From the NCBI GenBank assembly GCA_937888595.1, contig CALARK010000020.1, forward strand, positions 472,519-536,518: a DNA stretch of 64,000 nt. Direction: 5' to 3'. The position numbers and the translations under genes are program-made. How positions within the stretch are numbered: position 1 is the first letter of the stretch; every line of letters begins with the position of its first letter. Of this stretch, positions 1-9,186 are shown one piece after another. The notes under the pieces are model-generated. The model was not told the origin of the DNA. It searched no databases and worked only from the letters and a program-made list of their open reading frames with translations. The DNA is from an uncultured Sterolibacteriaceae bacterium. GTDB lineage: Bacteria > Pseudomonadota > Gammaproteobacteria > Burkholderiales > Rhodocyclaceae.

Positions 1-592
1 CCACCACGACGCAGAAGTTGTAGGTCGGCGTGCCGTCGGCGCGCGCGATGATGAAATCGTCGAGCTCCGCATTGGCGATCTCGATGCGGCCCTTGACCTG
101 GTCGTCCCAGGCGACGACGCCTTCCGTCGGGTTGCGGAAGCGCACCACCGGCTGCACCCCGGAAGGCGGTACCGGCAGAACCTTGCCCGGCTCGGGACGC
201 CAGCGGCCGTCATAGCGCGGCTTTTCCTTCTTCGCTTCCTGCTCGGCACGCAACGCGTCGAGTTCTTCCTTCGAGGTGTAGCAGTGGTAGGCGGTGCCGG
301 CCGCGAGCATCTGGCCGATCACCTCCTTGTAGCGCATCATCCGCTGGGTCTGGTAGTAGGGCCCCTCGTCATGGGCGAGACCGAGCCACTGCATGCCATC
401 GAGGATCGCCTGCACGGCCTCGGGCGTCGAGCGCGCAATGTCGGTGTCCTCGATGCGCAGCACGAACTTGCCGCCGTGGCGGCGGGCGTAGGCCCAGGCG
501 AACAGCGCGGTACGCGCACCGCCGATGTGGAGGTAGCCGGTCGGGCTGGGGGCGAAACGGGTCTTGACGGCACGGGAGGTGACTGCGTTCAT
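1..592 (-). CDS. gltX: Glutamyl-tRNA synthetase, N-terminal part (cut by window edge)
   Basis: Charges tRNA-Glu with glutamate in the cytoplasm. The visible 197 residues are the start of the class I catalytic domain: FAPSPTGYLHIGGARTALF contains the HIGH-type ATP motif (HIGG) near residue 21, followed by LRIEDTD, the conserved glutamate-site segment. Translation starts at the ATG at 592; the 3' end runs off the window, so about the last 270 residues of a normal GltX are missing here. The gene lies 30 bases downstream of the hybrid kinase gene on the same strand. The family assignment is secure; the discriminating anticodon-binding part is not visible. Confidence 0.95.
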   Translation of the reverse strand, partial: MNAVTSRAVKTRFAPSPTGYLHIGGARTALFAWAYARRHGGKFVLRIEDTDIARSTPEAVQAILDGMQWLGLAHDEGPYYQTQRMMRYKEVIGQMLAAGTAYHCYTSKEELDALRAEQEAKKEKPRYDGRWRPEPGKVLPVPPSGVQPVVRFRNPTEGVVAWDDQVKGRIEIANAELDDFIIARADGTPTYNFCVVV

Positions 593-622
593 GGCAAGTG
601 GGGCGGACAAAAGTCGCGCATT

Positions 623-3355
623 CTACGGCCGTGCCGCGGCGAGCAGTTGCCGGGCTGCGGCGAAATCATAGCGGGCGATCGCCCGGGCGAGCCCCGGGAC
701 GGCATCGCCCAGGGCCACGGCGAATAATGCCAGATGCTCCTGCCAGAGCTGGCTGGCGCGCAGGTCGTCGGCGGCAAGATAGTCTGCCAGTTGAGCCAGC
801 AACTCGTCGACCGGGACCGGTTCGACATTGCGGACATCCTGCGGCCGGCCGCGTGTATCGGCATGGGCATGCAGGGCGGCGATGAAACCGGCGAGCCGGT
901 TTTCCAGATCTCCGATGGCCGACGCTCGCGTCGAAGCGGACGCATCGTCGCGCAACGCCCGCTCGACGGCCAGCGCGGCGACGCGCACCGATTCGGCACC
1001 GAGCAGTGCAGCGGCGCCCTTGAGGGAGTGCGCCATCCGCACGGCATCCTCCAGGCGCCCTTCATCCAGCGCGGCGCGCACCTGCGCCACATCATCGTGA
1101 TGGTATTCGACGAACATCGCCAGCATGCGCGCGTAGGTCTTGTGCTGGCCGCCGGTATTGGCCAGCCCGGCAATCAGGTTGAGACCGGGAATCAGCGGCA
1201 GGTCGGCCACATCCGTCGCCATCTTGCCGGGCAGGGCCGGTGCCGGCGGGACGGCATCCACACCCTCCGATACGGACGGCAGCCAGCGCAGCAGGGCGGC
1301 ATGCAGGGTCGCAGGCGTGACCGGCTTGGCGACATGGTCGTTCATGCCGGCTTCGATGCACTTGCGGCGGTCGTCGGCGAAGACGTTGGCGGTCATCGCG
1401 AGGATCGGCGTTTCGGCATATCCCGGCAGCTGGCGGATGCGGCGCGTCGCCTCGATGCCGTCCATGCGCGGCATCTGCATGTCCATCAGGATCAGGTCGT
1501 AACGTGTCTCTGACGCCCGGGCCACCGCCACCACGCCATCCTCGGCCGAATCCGTCGCCATGCTGACGCCGTTGAGCAACTCGAGGGCCACCTCGCGATT
1601 GATCGGGTTGTCCTCCACCAGCAGGATGCGGCGGCCGGCATGGCGATGGCGAAGCGCCTCTTCATCGCTGCACTCGGCCACCGATTCGGCCGGCATCACG
1701 CCATGCCCGCGCTCCAGGCGTGCCGTAAACCAGAACCGGCTGCCCTGCCCCGGCGTACTGTCCACACCCACCTCGCCGCCCATCAGCAGTGCGAGCCGGC
1801 GGGTGATCACCAGCCCCAGGCCGGTACCGCCAAAGTTGCGCGTGGTCGAAACGTCAGCCTGTTCGAAGGGCGAGAACAGGCGCGGCAGGACATCCGGTTC
1901 GATGCCAATGCCACTGTCCTCGACCTCGAAACGCACCAGCAGCCCGGCGCCATCCTCGGCCAACAGCTTGGCCCGTAGCGAAATCGTGCCCCGTTCGGTG
2001 AACTTGACGGCATTGCTGGCGAAGTTGAGCAGCCCCTGGCGCAGCCGCACTGCGTCACCGCGCAACCAGCGCGGCACCGCATTACCGTCCACCTCGATCT
2101 GCAGGCCCTTGGCGCGGGCCTGGTCACCGATCAGCGAGCGCACGTGATCGAGTACGGTACCGAGCTCGAAATCGCCATGTTCCAGCACGAATTTTCCGGC
2201 CTCGATCTTGGACAGGTCGAGGATGTCGTTGATCACCTGCAGGAGGTGGCGGGCGGCGGTATCGATCTTGTCGAGCCGCTCGACCTGCGCCTGGGTCGGG
2301 GCATCCCGGCGCAACAGGTGGGTGAGGCCGACGATGGCATTCATCGGCGTACGGATCTCGTGACTCATGTTGGCGAGAAAGGCACTCTTGGCGCGGTTCG
2401 CGGTTTCGGCGGCGACCTTGGCCTCCACCACCTCGGCCGTCCGCTTCAGGACGCTTTCCTCGAGATGCTGGCGCTGCCGTTCCAGCGCCGCGTTGCTGTC
2501 TTCCAGCGCATGCTTGCGCGCTGCCACCTCCCCGGCCATGTGGTTGAAGCCCCGCGCCAGGTCGCAGATCTCGTCGGCACCCTCGACCGGGACGCGCACA
2601 TCCTCGTCACCCGCGGCGATCCGCCGGGTTCCGTCAAGCAGGTGCGAGAGCCGGCGCAGCACCAGGCGGTCCATCAGCAGGCCGAGCACGAGGAATACGG
2701 TAGCGAAGATCATCAGGTCACGCGCCAGGCGATCCTGCCAGCGCTTCGACAGGGCGGTCTCGTAGCGCTCCAGCGGCAGCTTGATGCTCATGACGCCACG
2801 CAGGTCGCCTTCCTTGTAGCCGTAGGACTCGCTGTACTGGCTGCGTATGCTTTCCGGCGCGTCCGTTTCCTCGCCATGGCATTTCAGGCAGTAGTCCTCG
2901 ATCCAGATCGGCGCGGTGTAGTGGAACCAGCGTCGCCCGCCGTCATCCTGGATCGGCAACATGCGTTCCTCGACCCTGGGATTGGCACGGAAGTAGGCCA
3001 TCGCCTCGAGTTCGAACTGGTCCGCGCGATTGGCGGGGTTGCGCGGCCGGTCGGAAACGTTGTTGAAGCGGTAGCCGTTATCGTTCCAGTGCTTGTAGTC
3101 GGCCGAGATACGCGACAGCGAATGCGCCGGGAGAAAACCGACGGTCTTGCTGTTCACCGGCAGACCGCTGTCGATGAACTGCTTGTGATAGACGCGGCGA
3201 GTCGCCATCAGCAGGCCGCGGATTGTATGCACGTCGAGTTCCTGCTCCGCGCGCTGGTCCGCGGCGATCTTTTGCCAGGCCGTGTACAGATCGATCGTCA
3301 TCACCGCGGCCAGCACCAGCCCGAGCACGATCCACATTTTCGCGCGCAGCTTCAC
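623..3355 (-). CDS. Hybrid sensor histidine kinase with periplasmic haem-binding (DUF3365-like) domain, receiver and Hpt
   Basis: A 910-residue membrane sensor. Order of parts: membrane segment about 8-27; periplasmic domain 30-210 with CLKCH at 156-160, a c-type haem site as in DUF3365/Tll0287-like sensors; second membrane segment about 213-230; HAMP; coiled coil; HisKA with H332 in MSHEIRTPMN; HATPase (GGTGLGL); receiver with D625 (LILMD); Hpt with H776 (AHSLKG). It can therefore run a complete phosphorelay in one chain. The start is a GTG at 3355. The HD-GYP regulator gene lies 37 bases upstream on the same strand and probably shares its transcript. The signal is inferred to be redox state or a haem ligand such as NO. 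A weak copy of the dispersed repeat falls in the receiver-Hpt linker. Confidence 0.9.
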   Translation of the reverse strand: MKLRAKMWIVLGLVLAAVMTIDLYTAWQKIAADQRAEQELDVHTIRGLLMATRRVYHKQFIDSGLPVNSKTVGFLPAHSLSRISADYKHWNDNGYRFNNVSDRPRNPANRADQFELEAMAYFRANPRVEERMLPIQDDGGRRWFHYTAPIWIEDYCLKCHGEETDAPESIRSQYSESYGYKEGDLRGVMSIKLPLERYETALSKRWQDRLARDLMIFATVFLVLGLLMDRLVLRRLSHLLDGTRRIAAGDEDVRVPVEGADEICDLARGFNHMAGEVAARKHALEDSNAALERQRQHLEESVLKRTAEVVEAKVAAETANRAKSAFLANMSHEIRTPMNAIVGLTHLLRRDAPTQAQVERLDKIDTAARHLLQVINDILDLSKIEAGKFVLEHGDFELGTVLDHVRSLIGDQARAKGLQIEVDGNAVPRWLRGDAVRLRQGLLNFASNAVKFTERGTISLRAKLLAEDGAGLLVRFEVEDSGIGIEPDVLPRLFSPFEQADVSTTRNFGGTGLGLVITRRLALLMGGEVGVDSTPGQGSRFWFTARLERGHGVMPAESVAECSDEEALRHRHAGRRILLVEDNPINREVALELLNGVSMATDSAEDGVVAVARASETRYDLILMDMQMPRMDGIEATRRIRQLPGYAETPILAMTANVFADDRRKCIEAGMNDHVAKPVTPATLHAALLRWLPSVSEGVDAVPPAPALPGKMATDVADLPLIPGLNLIAGLANTGGQHKTYARMLAMFVEYHHDDVAQVRAALDEGRLEDAVRMAHSLKGAAALLGAESVRVAALAVERALRDDASASTRASAIGDLENRLAGFIAALHAHADTRGRPQDVRNVEPVPVDELLAQLADYLAADDLRASQLWQEHLALFAVALGDAVPGLARAIARYDFAAARQLLAAARP
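1230..1258 (+). repeat. KVG element, weak copy (in hybrid kinase linker, antisense)
   Basis: About 20 of 29 bases match the reference copy at 8363-8391 (counted by eye), best in the half reading GCCGGCGGGACGGC. It lies opposite to the gene, so the protein reads AVPPAPAL in the linker between receiver and Hpt. On its own this could be chance. Confidence 0.4.
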
Positions 3356-3392
3356 GACCTGCTCCTAGACCGACGCCGGCGAGACGACGGCA

Positions 3393-4493
<1,101 letters not shown>

Positions 4494-4565
4494 CGATTGC
4501 GTGCTCACTGTTTTATGGCATGCGAAGCGTGCCATTGTAGGCCCCACATTAGCGCTACATTTGAC

Positions 4566-5804
4566 GTGTATCAATCCGACCGACCACAACGTTCCCGCAC
4601 CCAGACGGCCTTGCCGGCGCTGCGTTCGCGCAATTACCGCCTGTTTTTCGCCGGCCAGCTGGTTTCGCTGGTCGGCACATGGATGCAGCAGATCGCGATG
4701 ACATGGCTCGCATACCGCCTGACCGATTCGGTCGCGATGCTCGGCCTGGTCGGCTTCGCTGGCCAGATTCCGATCCTCCTGTTCAGCACGTTCGCCGGCG
4801 TCTGGAACGATCGTCTCGACCGGCGTCGCCTGCTGCTGGCGACACAGGCGCTGTCGATGACACAGGCACTGCTGCTGTTCGGTCTGACGGTCACGCATCT
4901 CATCACGCCCACGGCACTGGTCGGTCTCGCCTTTCTGCTTGGCTGCATCAATGCGGTCGACCTGCCCGCCCGCCAGGCTTTCGTCGCCCAACTGGTCGAG
5001 GACAAGGCCGACCTGCCCAATGCGATCGGCCTCAACTCGTTCCTGATGAACGGCTCTCGCTTCATCGGTCCGGCACTCGCGGGGCTGCTTGTCGCTACAG
5101 CCGGTGAAGCGGCCTGTTTCCTGATCAACGCCGGCTCGTATCTCGCCGTGCTGCTCGCACTCGCCGCGATCCGCGTGGCACCGCGGCCGGCACGGGCGCA
5201 CTCGCGGGCCTGGGCCGCATTGCGCGACGGACTCGGCTATGCCTTCAGCCACCCGCAGATCCGGCTGCCGCTGATGATGGTCGCCGGCTTTAGTTTTTTC
5301 GTCACGCCCTATGCGGTAATGATGCCGGTATTCGCACGAGAAATATTCCAGGGCGGGGCGGCAACCTATGGCTTCCTGATCGGCAGTGCCGGGTTCGGGT
5401 CGTTAAGCGCAGCGCTGTTTCTCGCACTTCGTGGCGGAAGGCGACACGACGGCCTTGACATCCTCGTGGCGCGCGCAACGCTCGCCGGCGGGACGCTGCT
5501 CGCCGCTTTTGCGCTTACGCCGTCGGTATCCGTCGCCTATCCCCTGCTCGCAGCGCTGGGTTGCAGCGTGATCCTCACCGTCGCCGGCAGCAATACCCTG
5601 ATCCAGGTGGTGGTGGAAGAGGAGTATCGTGGGCGGGTGATGGCGATCTTCTCGACGGCTTTTCTCGGGATCGCCCCGCTGGGCAGCCTGGCGGTCGGTT
5701 CGCTGGGTGAAGTTTTCGGGGTGAGGCCGACGCTACTGGTCTGCGGACTCTGCGCCGGCGGGCTGGGGGTGGCCTATCTGCGCCAGTTGGTGCAACGGCC
5801 CTGA
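4566..5804 (+). CDS. MFS transporter, EntS-like exporter family (MFS_3)
   Basis: An inner-membrane major facilitator protein of about 413 residues with some 12 hydrophobic segments. The N-terminus (LRSRNYRLFFAGQLVSLVGT, then WMQQIA) and NDRLDRRRLLL in loop 2-3 are typical of the enterobactin-exporter-like MFS_3 group. The substrate cannot be told from sequence. There is no ATG in the right place: GTG at 4566 is chosen, and TTG at 4611 is the alternative, giving a shorter start just before the first helix. It is divergent from the HD-GYP gene, sharing a 72-base intergenic region, and convergent with the HU gene. Confidence 0.85.
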   Translation: MYQSDRPQRSRTQTALPALRSRNYRLFFAGQLVSLVGTWMQQIAMTWLAYRLTDSVAMLGLVGFAGQIPILLFSTFAGVWNDRLDRRRLLLATQALSMTQALLLFGLTVTHLITPTALVGLAFLLGCINAVDLPARQAFVAQLVEDKADLPNAIGLNSFLMNGSRFIGPALAGLLVATAGEAACFLINAGSYLAVLLALAAIRVAPRPARAHSRAWAALRDGLGYAFSHPQIRLPLMMVAGFSFFVTPYAVMMPVFAREIFQGGAATYGFLIGSAGFGSLSAALFLALRGGRRHDGLDILVARATLAGGTLLAAFALTPSVSVAYPLLAALGCSVILTVAGSNTLIQVVVEEEYRGRVMAIFSTAFLGIAPLGSLAVGSLGEVFGVRPTLLVCGLCAGGLGVAYLRQLVQRP

Positions 5805-5830
5805 AGTCGCTGGCGTGAAAGGACGGGCGT

Positions 5831-5858
5831 AAAAAAGGCGCCCTCACGGGGCGCCTTC
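5831..5858 (-). terminator. Rho-independent terminator of hup
   Basis: AAGGCGCCC and GGGCGCCTT form a 9-bp stem around a 5-base loop, flanked on the left by six A. On the minus strand this is hairpin plus U-run just after the HU stop codon. It could also serve the convergent MFS gene. Confidence 0.85.
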
Positions 5859-5881
5859 TGAAGTTCGCCTCTTCGGGGCGA

Positions 5882-6178
5882 TTACTTCTTGGTGGCCTTC
5901 TTCTTGCCCGCTACGGCGGTCTTGAAGCCGGCACCGGCGGTGAAGCGCGGCACGGTGGTCGCGGCGATCTTCAGCTTTTCGCCGGTCTTCGGATTGACGC
6001 CGGTACGAGCAGCGCGCTTGGCAGCCTTGAAGGTGCCGAAACCGACGAGAGTCACCGCATTGCCCTTGGCGACGGACTTGACGACGGCATCGATCATCGC
6101 ATCCAGGGCTTTGCCTGCAGCAGCCTTGCTGATGGCGGCTTCCTTGGCGGCGATTTCGATCAGATCCCCTTTGTTCAT
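5882..6178 (-). CDS. hupB: DNA-binding protein HU (beta-type)
   Basis: A histone-like dimeric protein of 98 residues that bends and compacts DNA. MNKGDLIEIAAKEA at the start, GFGTF near residue 47 and the arm region ARTGVNPKTGE fit the HU/IHF family; the absence of IHF-specific features and the alanine/lysine-rich tail (GKKKATKK) point to HU. The short lysine-rich C-terminal tail is slightly longer than in E. coli HU. A good ribosome site (AGGAG) lies about 11 bases before the ATG. It is transcribed alone and ends in a strong terminator at 5831-5858. Confidence 0.95.
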   Translation of the reverse strand: MNKGDLIEIAAKEAAISKAAAGKALDAMIDAVVKSVAKGNAVTLVGFGTFKAAKRAARTGVNPKTGEKLKIAATTVPRFTAGAGFKTAVAGKKKATKK

Positions 6179-6315
6179 GTTGGTCTGCTCCTCAAGATTG
6201 AAAGGCTACATAGCCGGCGGCCATTCTAACTGGATATCCGGCCTTGCCGTCAAGGGGTTGTCCAAGATTTTTATGCCGCACAGCCGCATGGCGTCAATGT
6301 TTGCGGCTTTGCGCC

Positions 6316-6321
6316 TATAAT
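6316..6321 (+). promoter_or_regulatory. Candidate -10 box (TATAAT) before the small membrane gene
   Basis: A perfect TATAAT lies 46 bases upstream of the 45-residue membrane gene. No good -35 hexamer is seen at the right distance, so only the -10 is claimed. Confidence 0.45.
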
Positions 6322-6366
6322 CGCGCCGACCCCATTTGCTCCCCACGGGGAACCAGGAGATTGCAC

Positions 6367-6504
6367 ATGCTGTTCATTCTGTACTACATCGTCGCCATCG
6401 TGATTCTGGTACTGCACTTCACTGGAGTGCTCGCCCGACACAACCTAGAATGGCTCGTTCTGGTACTCGCCGTAACGGTGTTCCCCGCGGTCATCTACCT
6501 CTAG
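6367..6504 (+). CDS. Small hydrophobic membrane peptide (45 aa), unknown function
   Basis: The ATG at 6367 is preceded by AGGAGA at a good distance, and a TATAAT box lies upstream. The 45 residues are almost entirely two hydrophobic stretches (LFILYYIVAIVILVLHFTG and WLVLVLAVTVFPAVIYL) separated by a short polar turn (LARHNLE), so a hairpin in the inner membrane is likely. I do not recognise a family. It stands alone between hup (divergent) and thrC (convergent). The clean Shine-Dalgarno site and promoter box argue that it is a real gene rather than chance. Confidence 0.65.
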   Translation: MLFILYYIVAIVILVLHFTGVLARHNLEWLVLVLAVTVFPAVIYL

Positions 6505-6522
6505 CTGGGTTCGGCTGACAAT

Positions 6523-7950
6523 TCAGCAAGCGCTGGCGATCAGCGCCTTCACCGTCGCCACGTCGGGGTCCATTACCTCGACGCGTTGCGGCAGATTCTC
6601 TATCCCTTCAAGTTCCTTCGGCCGACCGGGTTCCATGCCCAGCGCCTCCTGGATCGTTTCGGCAAACTTCACGGGCTGGGCCGTCTCGAGCACGATCATC
6701 GGCACGCCGGCCACGCCGTGTTCGCGCGCCACCTTCACCGCATCCGCGGTATGCGTGTCGATCATCACCTGATGCCTTTCCCAGACATCGCGAATCGTGG
6801 CGAGCCGATCGGCATGCATGCTCCTGCCGGAGACGAAACCGAAGGCGGGTAGTTGCGCCATGAAGGGCGTGCCATTGAGATCGAAACTGCCACCGGCCTC
6901 CACCCTGGCCCATAGCTCGCGCACCATGGCGGGATCGCGGCCGACCAGGTCGAAGACGAAACGCTCGAAGTTAGAGGCCTTCGAGATGTCCATCGACGGA
7001 CTCGACGTGACGTAGGTATCGGCCGTGCCGCGCGGGCGGTAGATGCCGCTGCGGAAGAATTCGTCCAGCACGTCGTTCTCGTTGGTCGCCAGCACGAGGC
7101 GGGCGATCGGCAGGCCCATCATGCGGGCGATGTGTCCGGCGCAGATGTTGCCGAAGTTGCCCGAGGGCACGCTGAAGGCGACCTGCTCGTCGTTCGACTT
7201 CGTCGCCGCGAAATAGCCTTTGAAGTAATAGACGATCTGGGCCAGCACGCGCGCCCAGTTGATCGAGTTGACCGCGCCGATCTTGTACTGCGCCTTGAAG
7301 ATGGCGTCGTTGGAGACTGACTTTACGATGTCCTGGCAGTCGTCGAACATGCCCTTGATGGCGATATTGACGATGTTCGGATCCTGCAGCGAATACATCT
7401 GTGCGCGCTGGAAAGCCGACATCTTGCCGTGCGGCGAGAGCATGAAGACACGCACGCCCTTTTTCCCGCGCATCGCGTACTCGGCGGCGGAGCCGGTATC
7501 GCCCGAGGTGGCGCCGAGGATGTTGATCGTCTCGCCGCGCTTCGCCAGCACGTACTCGAACAGGTTGCCGAGCAACTGCATCGCCATGTCCTTGAAGGCG
7601 AGCGTCGGGCCGTTCGAAAGCTCCAGCAGGTGGAACCCGGGCTCCAGCGTCGTCAACGGCGTGATGTCGGACGCATCGCGACCGGGCCGGCACCAGCGGT
7701 AGGTTTGCCCGGTGTAGGTACGATCGACAATCGTCTTGAGGTCGCAGGCCGGGATGTCGTCGATATATTTCTGCAGGATCCTGAGCGCCAGCGCATGGTA
7801 GGGCAGCTCGCGCCACTCCGCGAGTTCGGCGGCGGAGATCTGCGGATAGGCCTGCGGCAGATAGAGGCCACCGTCCGGGGCGAGGCCGCCGAGCAGGATG
7901 TCGCAAAAGGACTGGGGGGCGGCGCCGCCACGCGTAGAGATGTATTTCAT
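6523..7950 (-). CDS. thrC: Threonine synthase
   Basis: Converts O-phosphohomoserine to threonine using PLP, the last step of threonine synthesis. The 475 residues match the long class of bacterial enzymes: N-terminal MKYISTRGGAAPQSF, the PLP-lysine motif LAFKDMAMQ near 120, and GATSGDTGSAAEYA, the phosphate-binding loop. It ends in an unremarkable C-terminus. It belongs with alaA and hom upstream on the same strand, but a membrane-protein gene (7969-9174) separates it from hom. The start at 7950 lies 18 bases after that gene's stop, so co-transcription is likely. Confidence 0.96.
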   Translation of the reverse strand: MKYISTRGGAAPQSFCDILLGGLAPDGGLYLPQAYPQISAAELAEWRELPYHALALRILQKYIDDIPACDLKTIVDRTYTGQTYRWCRPGRDASDITPLTTLEPGFHLLELSNGPTLAFKDMAMQLLGNLFEYVLAKRGETINILGATSGDTGSAAEYAMRGKKGVRVFMLSPHGKMSAFQRAQMYSLQDPNIVNIAIKGMFDDCQDIVKSVSNDAIFKAQYKIGAVNSINWARVLAQIVYYFKGYFAATKSNDEQVAFSVPSGNFGNICAGHIARMMGLPIARLVLATNENDVLDEFFRSGIYRPRGTADTYVTSSPSMDISKASNFERFVFDLVGRDPAMVRELWARVEAGGSFDLNGTPFMAQLPAFGFVSGRSMHADRLATIRDVWERHQVMIDTHTADAVKVAREHGVAGVPMIVLETAQPVKFAETIQEALGMEPGRPKELEGIENLPQRVEVMDPDVATVKALIASAC

Positions 7951-7968
7951 GGGAACGGAAATGAAAGG

Positions 7969-9174
7969 CTAGAACTGGATCGGGCGGGAATTATCGTCGC
8001 TGCATTCCGCCCTGTCCAGCCAGAAGGCCACGGCGAGTCGAGTCGCGAACAGCAGCAGGCCGGCCGTCGCCAGCGACGGACCGCCCGGCAGTCCGGACAG
8101 CATCAGCCCGCCACCGCCGAGGAACAATGCGGCACGCAAGCGGCCACCCGTCGCCAGCCGCCCCGCCAGTCGACGACGACGGGGCGAATCGGGGCCGGGA
8201 TGCCGCCAGACGGGCAAGAGTTGTGCGAGCGCCCCGGTGACGAGCGGCAGCAGGAACAACGCGACGTAAGCGACGAGCGCCCTCCGCGCCTCGACCAATC
8301 CCGCCCCATGCGCGATACCTGCGAGCAGGAGCAGCAAGAACCCCGCAGTCGCCGCAAACAGGGGCGCCGTCCCGCCAGCGCCGACTTTTGCACGATAAGT
8401 CGCCCACCAGGCCCGCAAATTGCGCAGTGCTACCCAGGCCAGCAGGGCCGCACCGGGCAGCGCCAGCCATCCGGCTCCGGCCCCCATGGCCCCCATGGCC
8501 CCCGTGGCCCCCGTGGCCCCCGTGGCCCCCGTAGCCCCCGCGGCACCGGCGGCAACCAGCAGGGCACCGGCCGTCGCGGGCAGGAGGTCGGCCCGCAGGC
8601 GGGCGCCGGCCAGCGGGTCCGCCTGTCGCATGGCGGTGGGCAGCAGGACCGGCAAGGTGCCGAGGGCGGCCAGACCGATGAAACCGAGTGTATTGAGATG
8701 CAGGTGGAACAGCCGTAAGGCCGGCCGCAAGTCGGGCAACGCGAGCCACACGGGCACCAGGCTGACGGCGAAGAACAGGCAGAGCAATGCCGCTCCGTAC
8801 CAGCGTGCGCCGGGATGCGGGGTGCCCAGCGTGGCGCGCAGCCGACGCGTCGTCCAGACGAGCAGCACCAGCGCCGCGAGGGCGACGACCGTCGCCGCGG
8901 GGTGCAGCAGCCAGTAGGGCCAACAGCCCGCAAGCGCCAGCGGCACCGGGATGCCCGCAAACTGGACGATGAGCGGCAGTGCGCGAATGCCAGCGGCGGT
9001 GGCGCCGCTTCGCGTCAACACCGGCACGAAGTGGATGATGGCGCCGAAGATCAGCGGCATGGCACCGGCAGCGAAGGCGATGTGGAATATCGGCGCCGGC
9101 GGGACGGCGAACAATGTCGCTGCGGCGGCGCCGAGAAACGCGATGACAGCGCAGATGCCGAGATAAACGAGCAT
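7969..9174 (-). CDS. Polytopic membrane protein, haem-copper-oxidase-subunit-I/NnrS-like (tentative)
   Basis: A 401-residue integral membrane protein with about 11-12 hydrophobic segments. Histidines lie in helices (IFHIAFAAGAMPLIFGAIIH; LFHLHLNTLGFIGLA), a pattern seen in NnrS-like and haem-copper-oxidase-I-like proteins, but no family is certain. It sits between hom and thrC, where related genomes usually have the two adjacent (from memory). Residues about 210-232 are a Gly-Ala-Thr/Met run encoded by a 9-base tandem repeat. A loop at about 262-270 reads KVGAGGTAP and is encoded by the reference copy of the dispersed repeat. A second copy underlies VPPAPIF near residue 25. Confidence 0.7.
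   Translation of the reverse strand: MLVYLGICAVIAFLGAAAATLFAVPPAPIFHIAFAAGAMPLIFGAIIHFVPVLTRSGATAAGIRALPLIVQFAGIPVPLALAGCWPYWLLHPAATVVALAALVLLVWTTRRLRATLGTPHPGARWYGAALLCLFFAVSLVPVWLALPDLRPALRLFHLHLNTLGFIGLAALGTLPVLLPTAMRQADPLAGARLRADLLPATAGALLVAAGAAGATGATGATGATGAMGAMGAGAGWLALPGAALLAWVALRNLRAWWATYRAKVGAGGTAPLFAATAGFLLLLLAGIAHGAGLVEARRALVAYVALFLLPLVTGALAQLLPVWRHPGPDSPRRRRLAGRLATGGRLRAALFLGGGGLMLSGLPGGPSLATAGLLLFATRLAVAFWLDRAECSDDNSRPIQF
8363..8391 (-). repeat. KVG element, reference copy (in frame in membrane protein)
   Basis: A 29-base copy read in the gene's sense as KVGAGGTAP in a loop of the membrane protein. It is identical at all 29 positions to the copy at 31937-31965 in folC. Confidence 0.85.
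8482..8544. repeat. 9-base tandem repeat, about 7 units, inside the membrane-protein gene
   Basis: Seven consecutive near-identical units of CCCC(A/G)TGGC on the plus strand. In the minus-strand gene the unit encodes Gly-Ala-Thr or Gly-Ala-Met, giving a repetitive run in a presumed loop or helix end. Because the unit is 9 bases, copy-number change keeps the frame. Confidence 0.9.
9083..9111 (+). repeat. KVG element, copy with intact core (antisense in membrane protein)
   Basis: The 20-base core TCGGCGCCGGCGGGACGGCG at 9090-9109 matches the element exactly, but the flanks do not. It lies antisense to the gene, which reads AVPPAPIF here. Confidence 0.6.
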
Positions 9175-9186
9175 CCGCGTCGGAGG

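Noticed and set aside
3361..3392. Further repeat copy between the HD-GYP and kinase genes (GACGCCGGCGAGACGACGGC)
   Set aside because: It shares only scattered bases with the consensus and lacks the GTCGGCGCC half.
4494..5252. Long N-terminal extension of the HD-GYP protein
   Set aside because: The open frame upstream of 4535 overlaps the divergent MFS gene and has no conserved content.
8482..8544. Possible CRISPR array
   Set aside because: Units are only 9 bases, contiguous and without spacers; it is a minisatellite within a coding gene.
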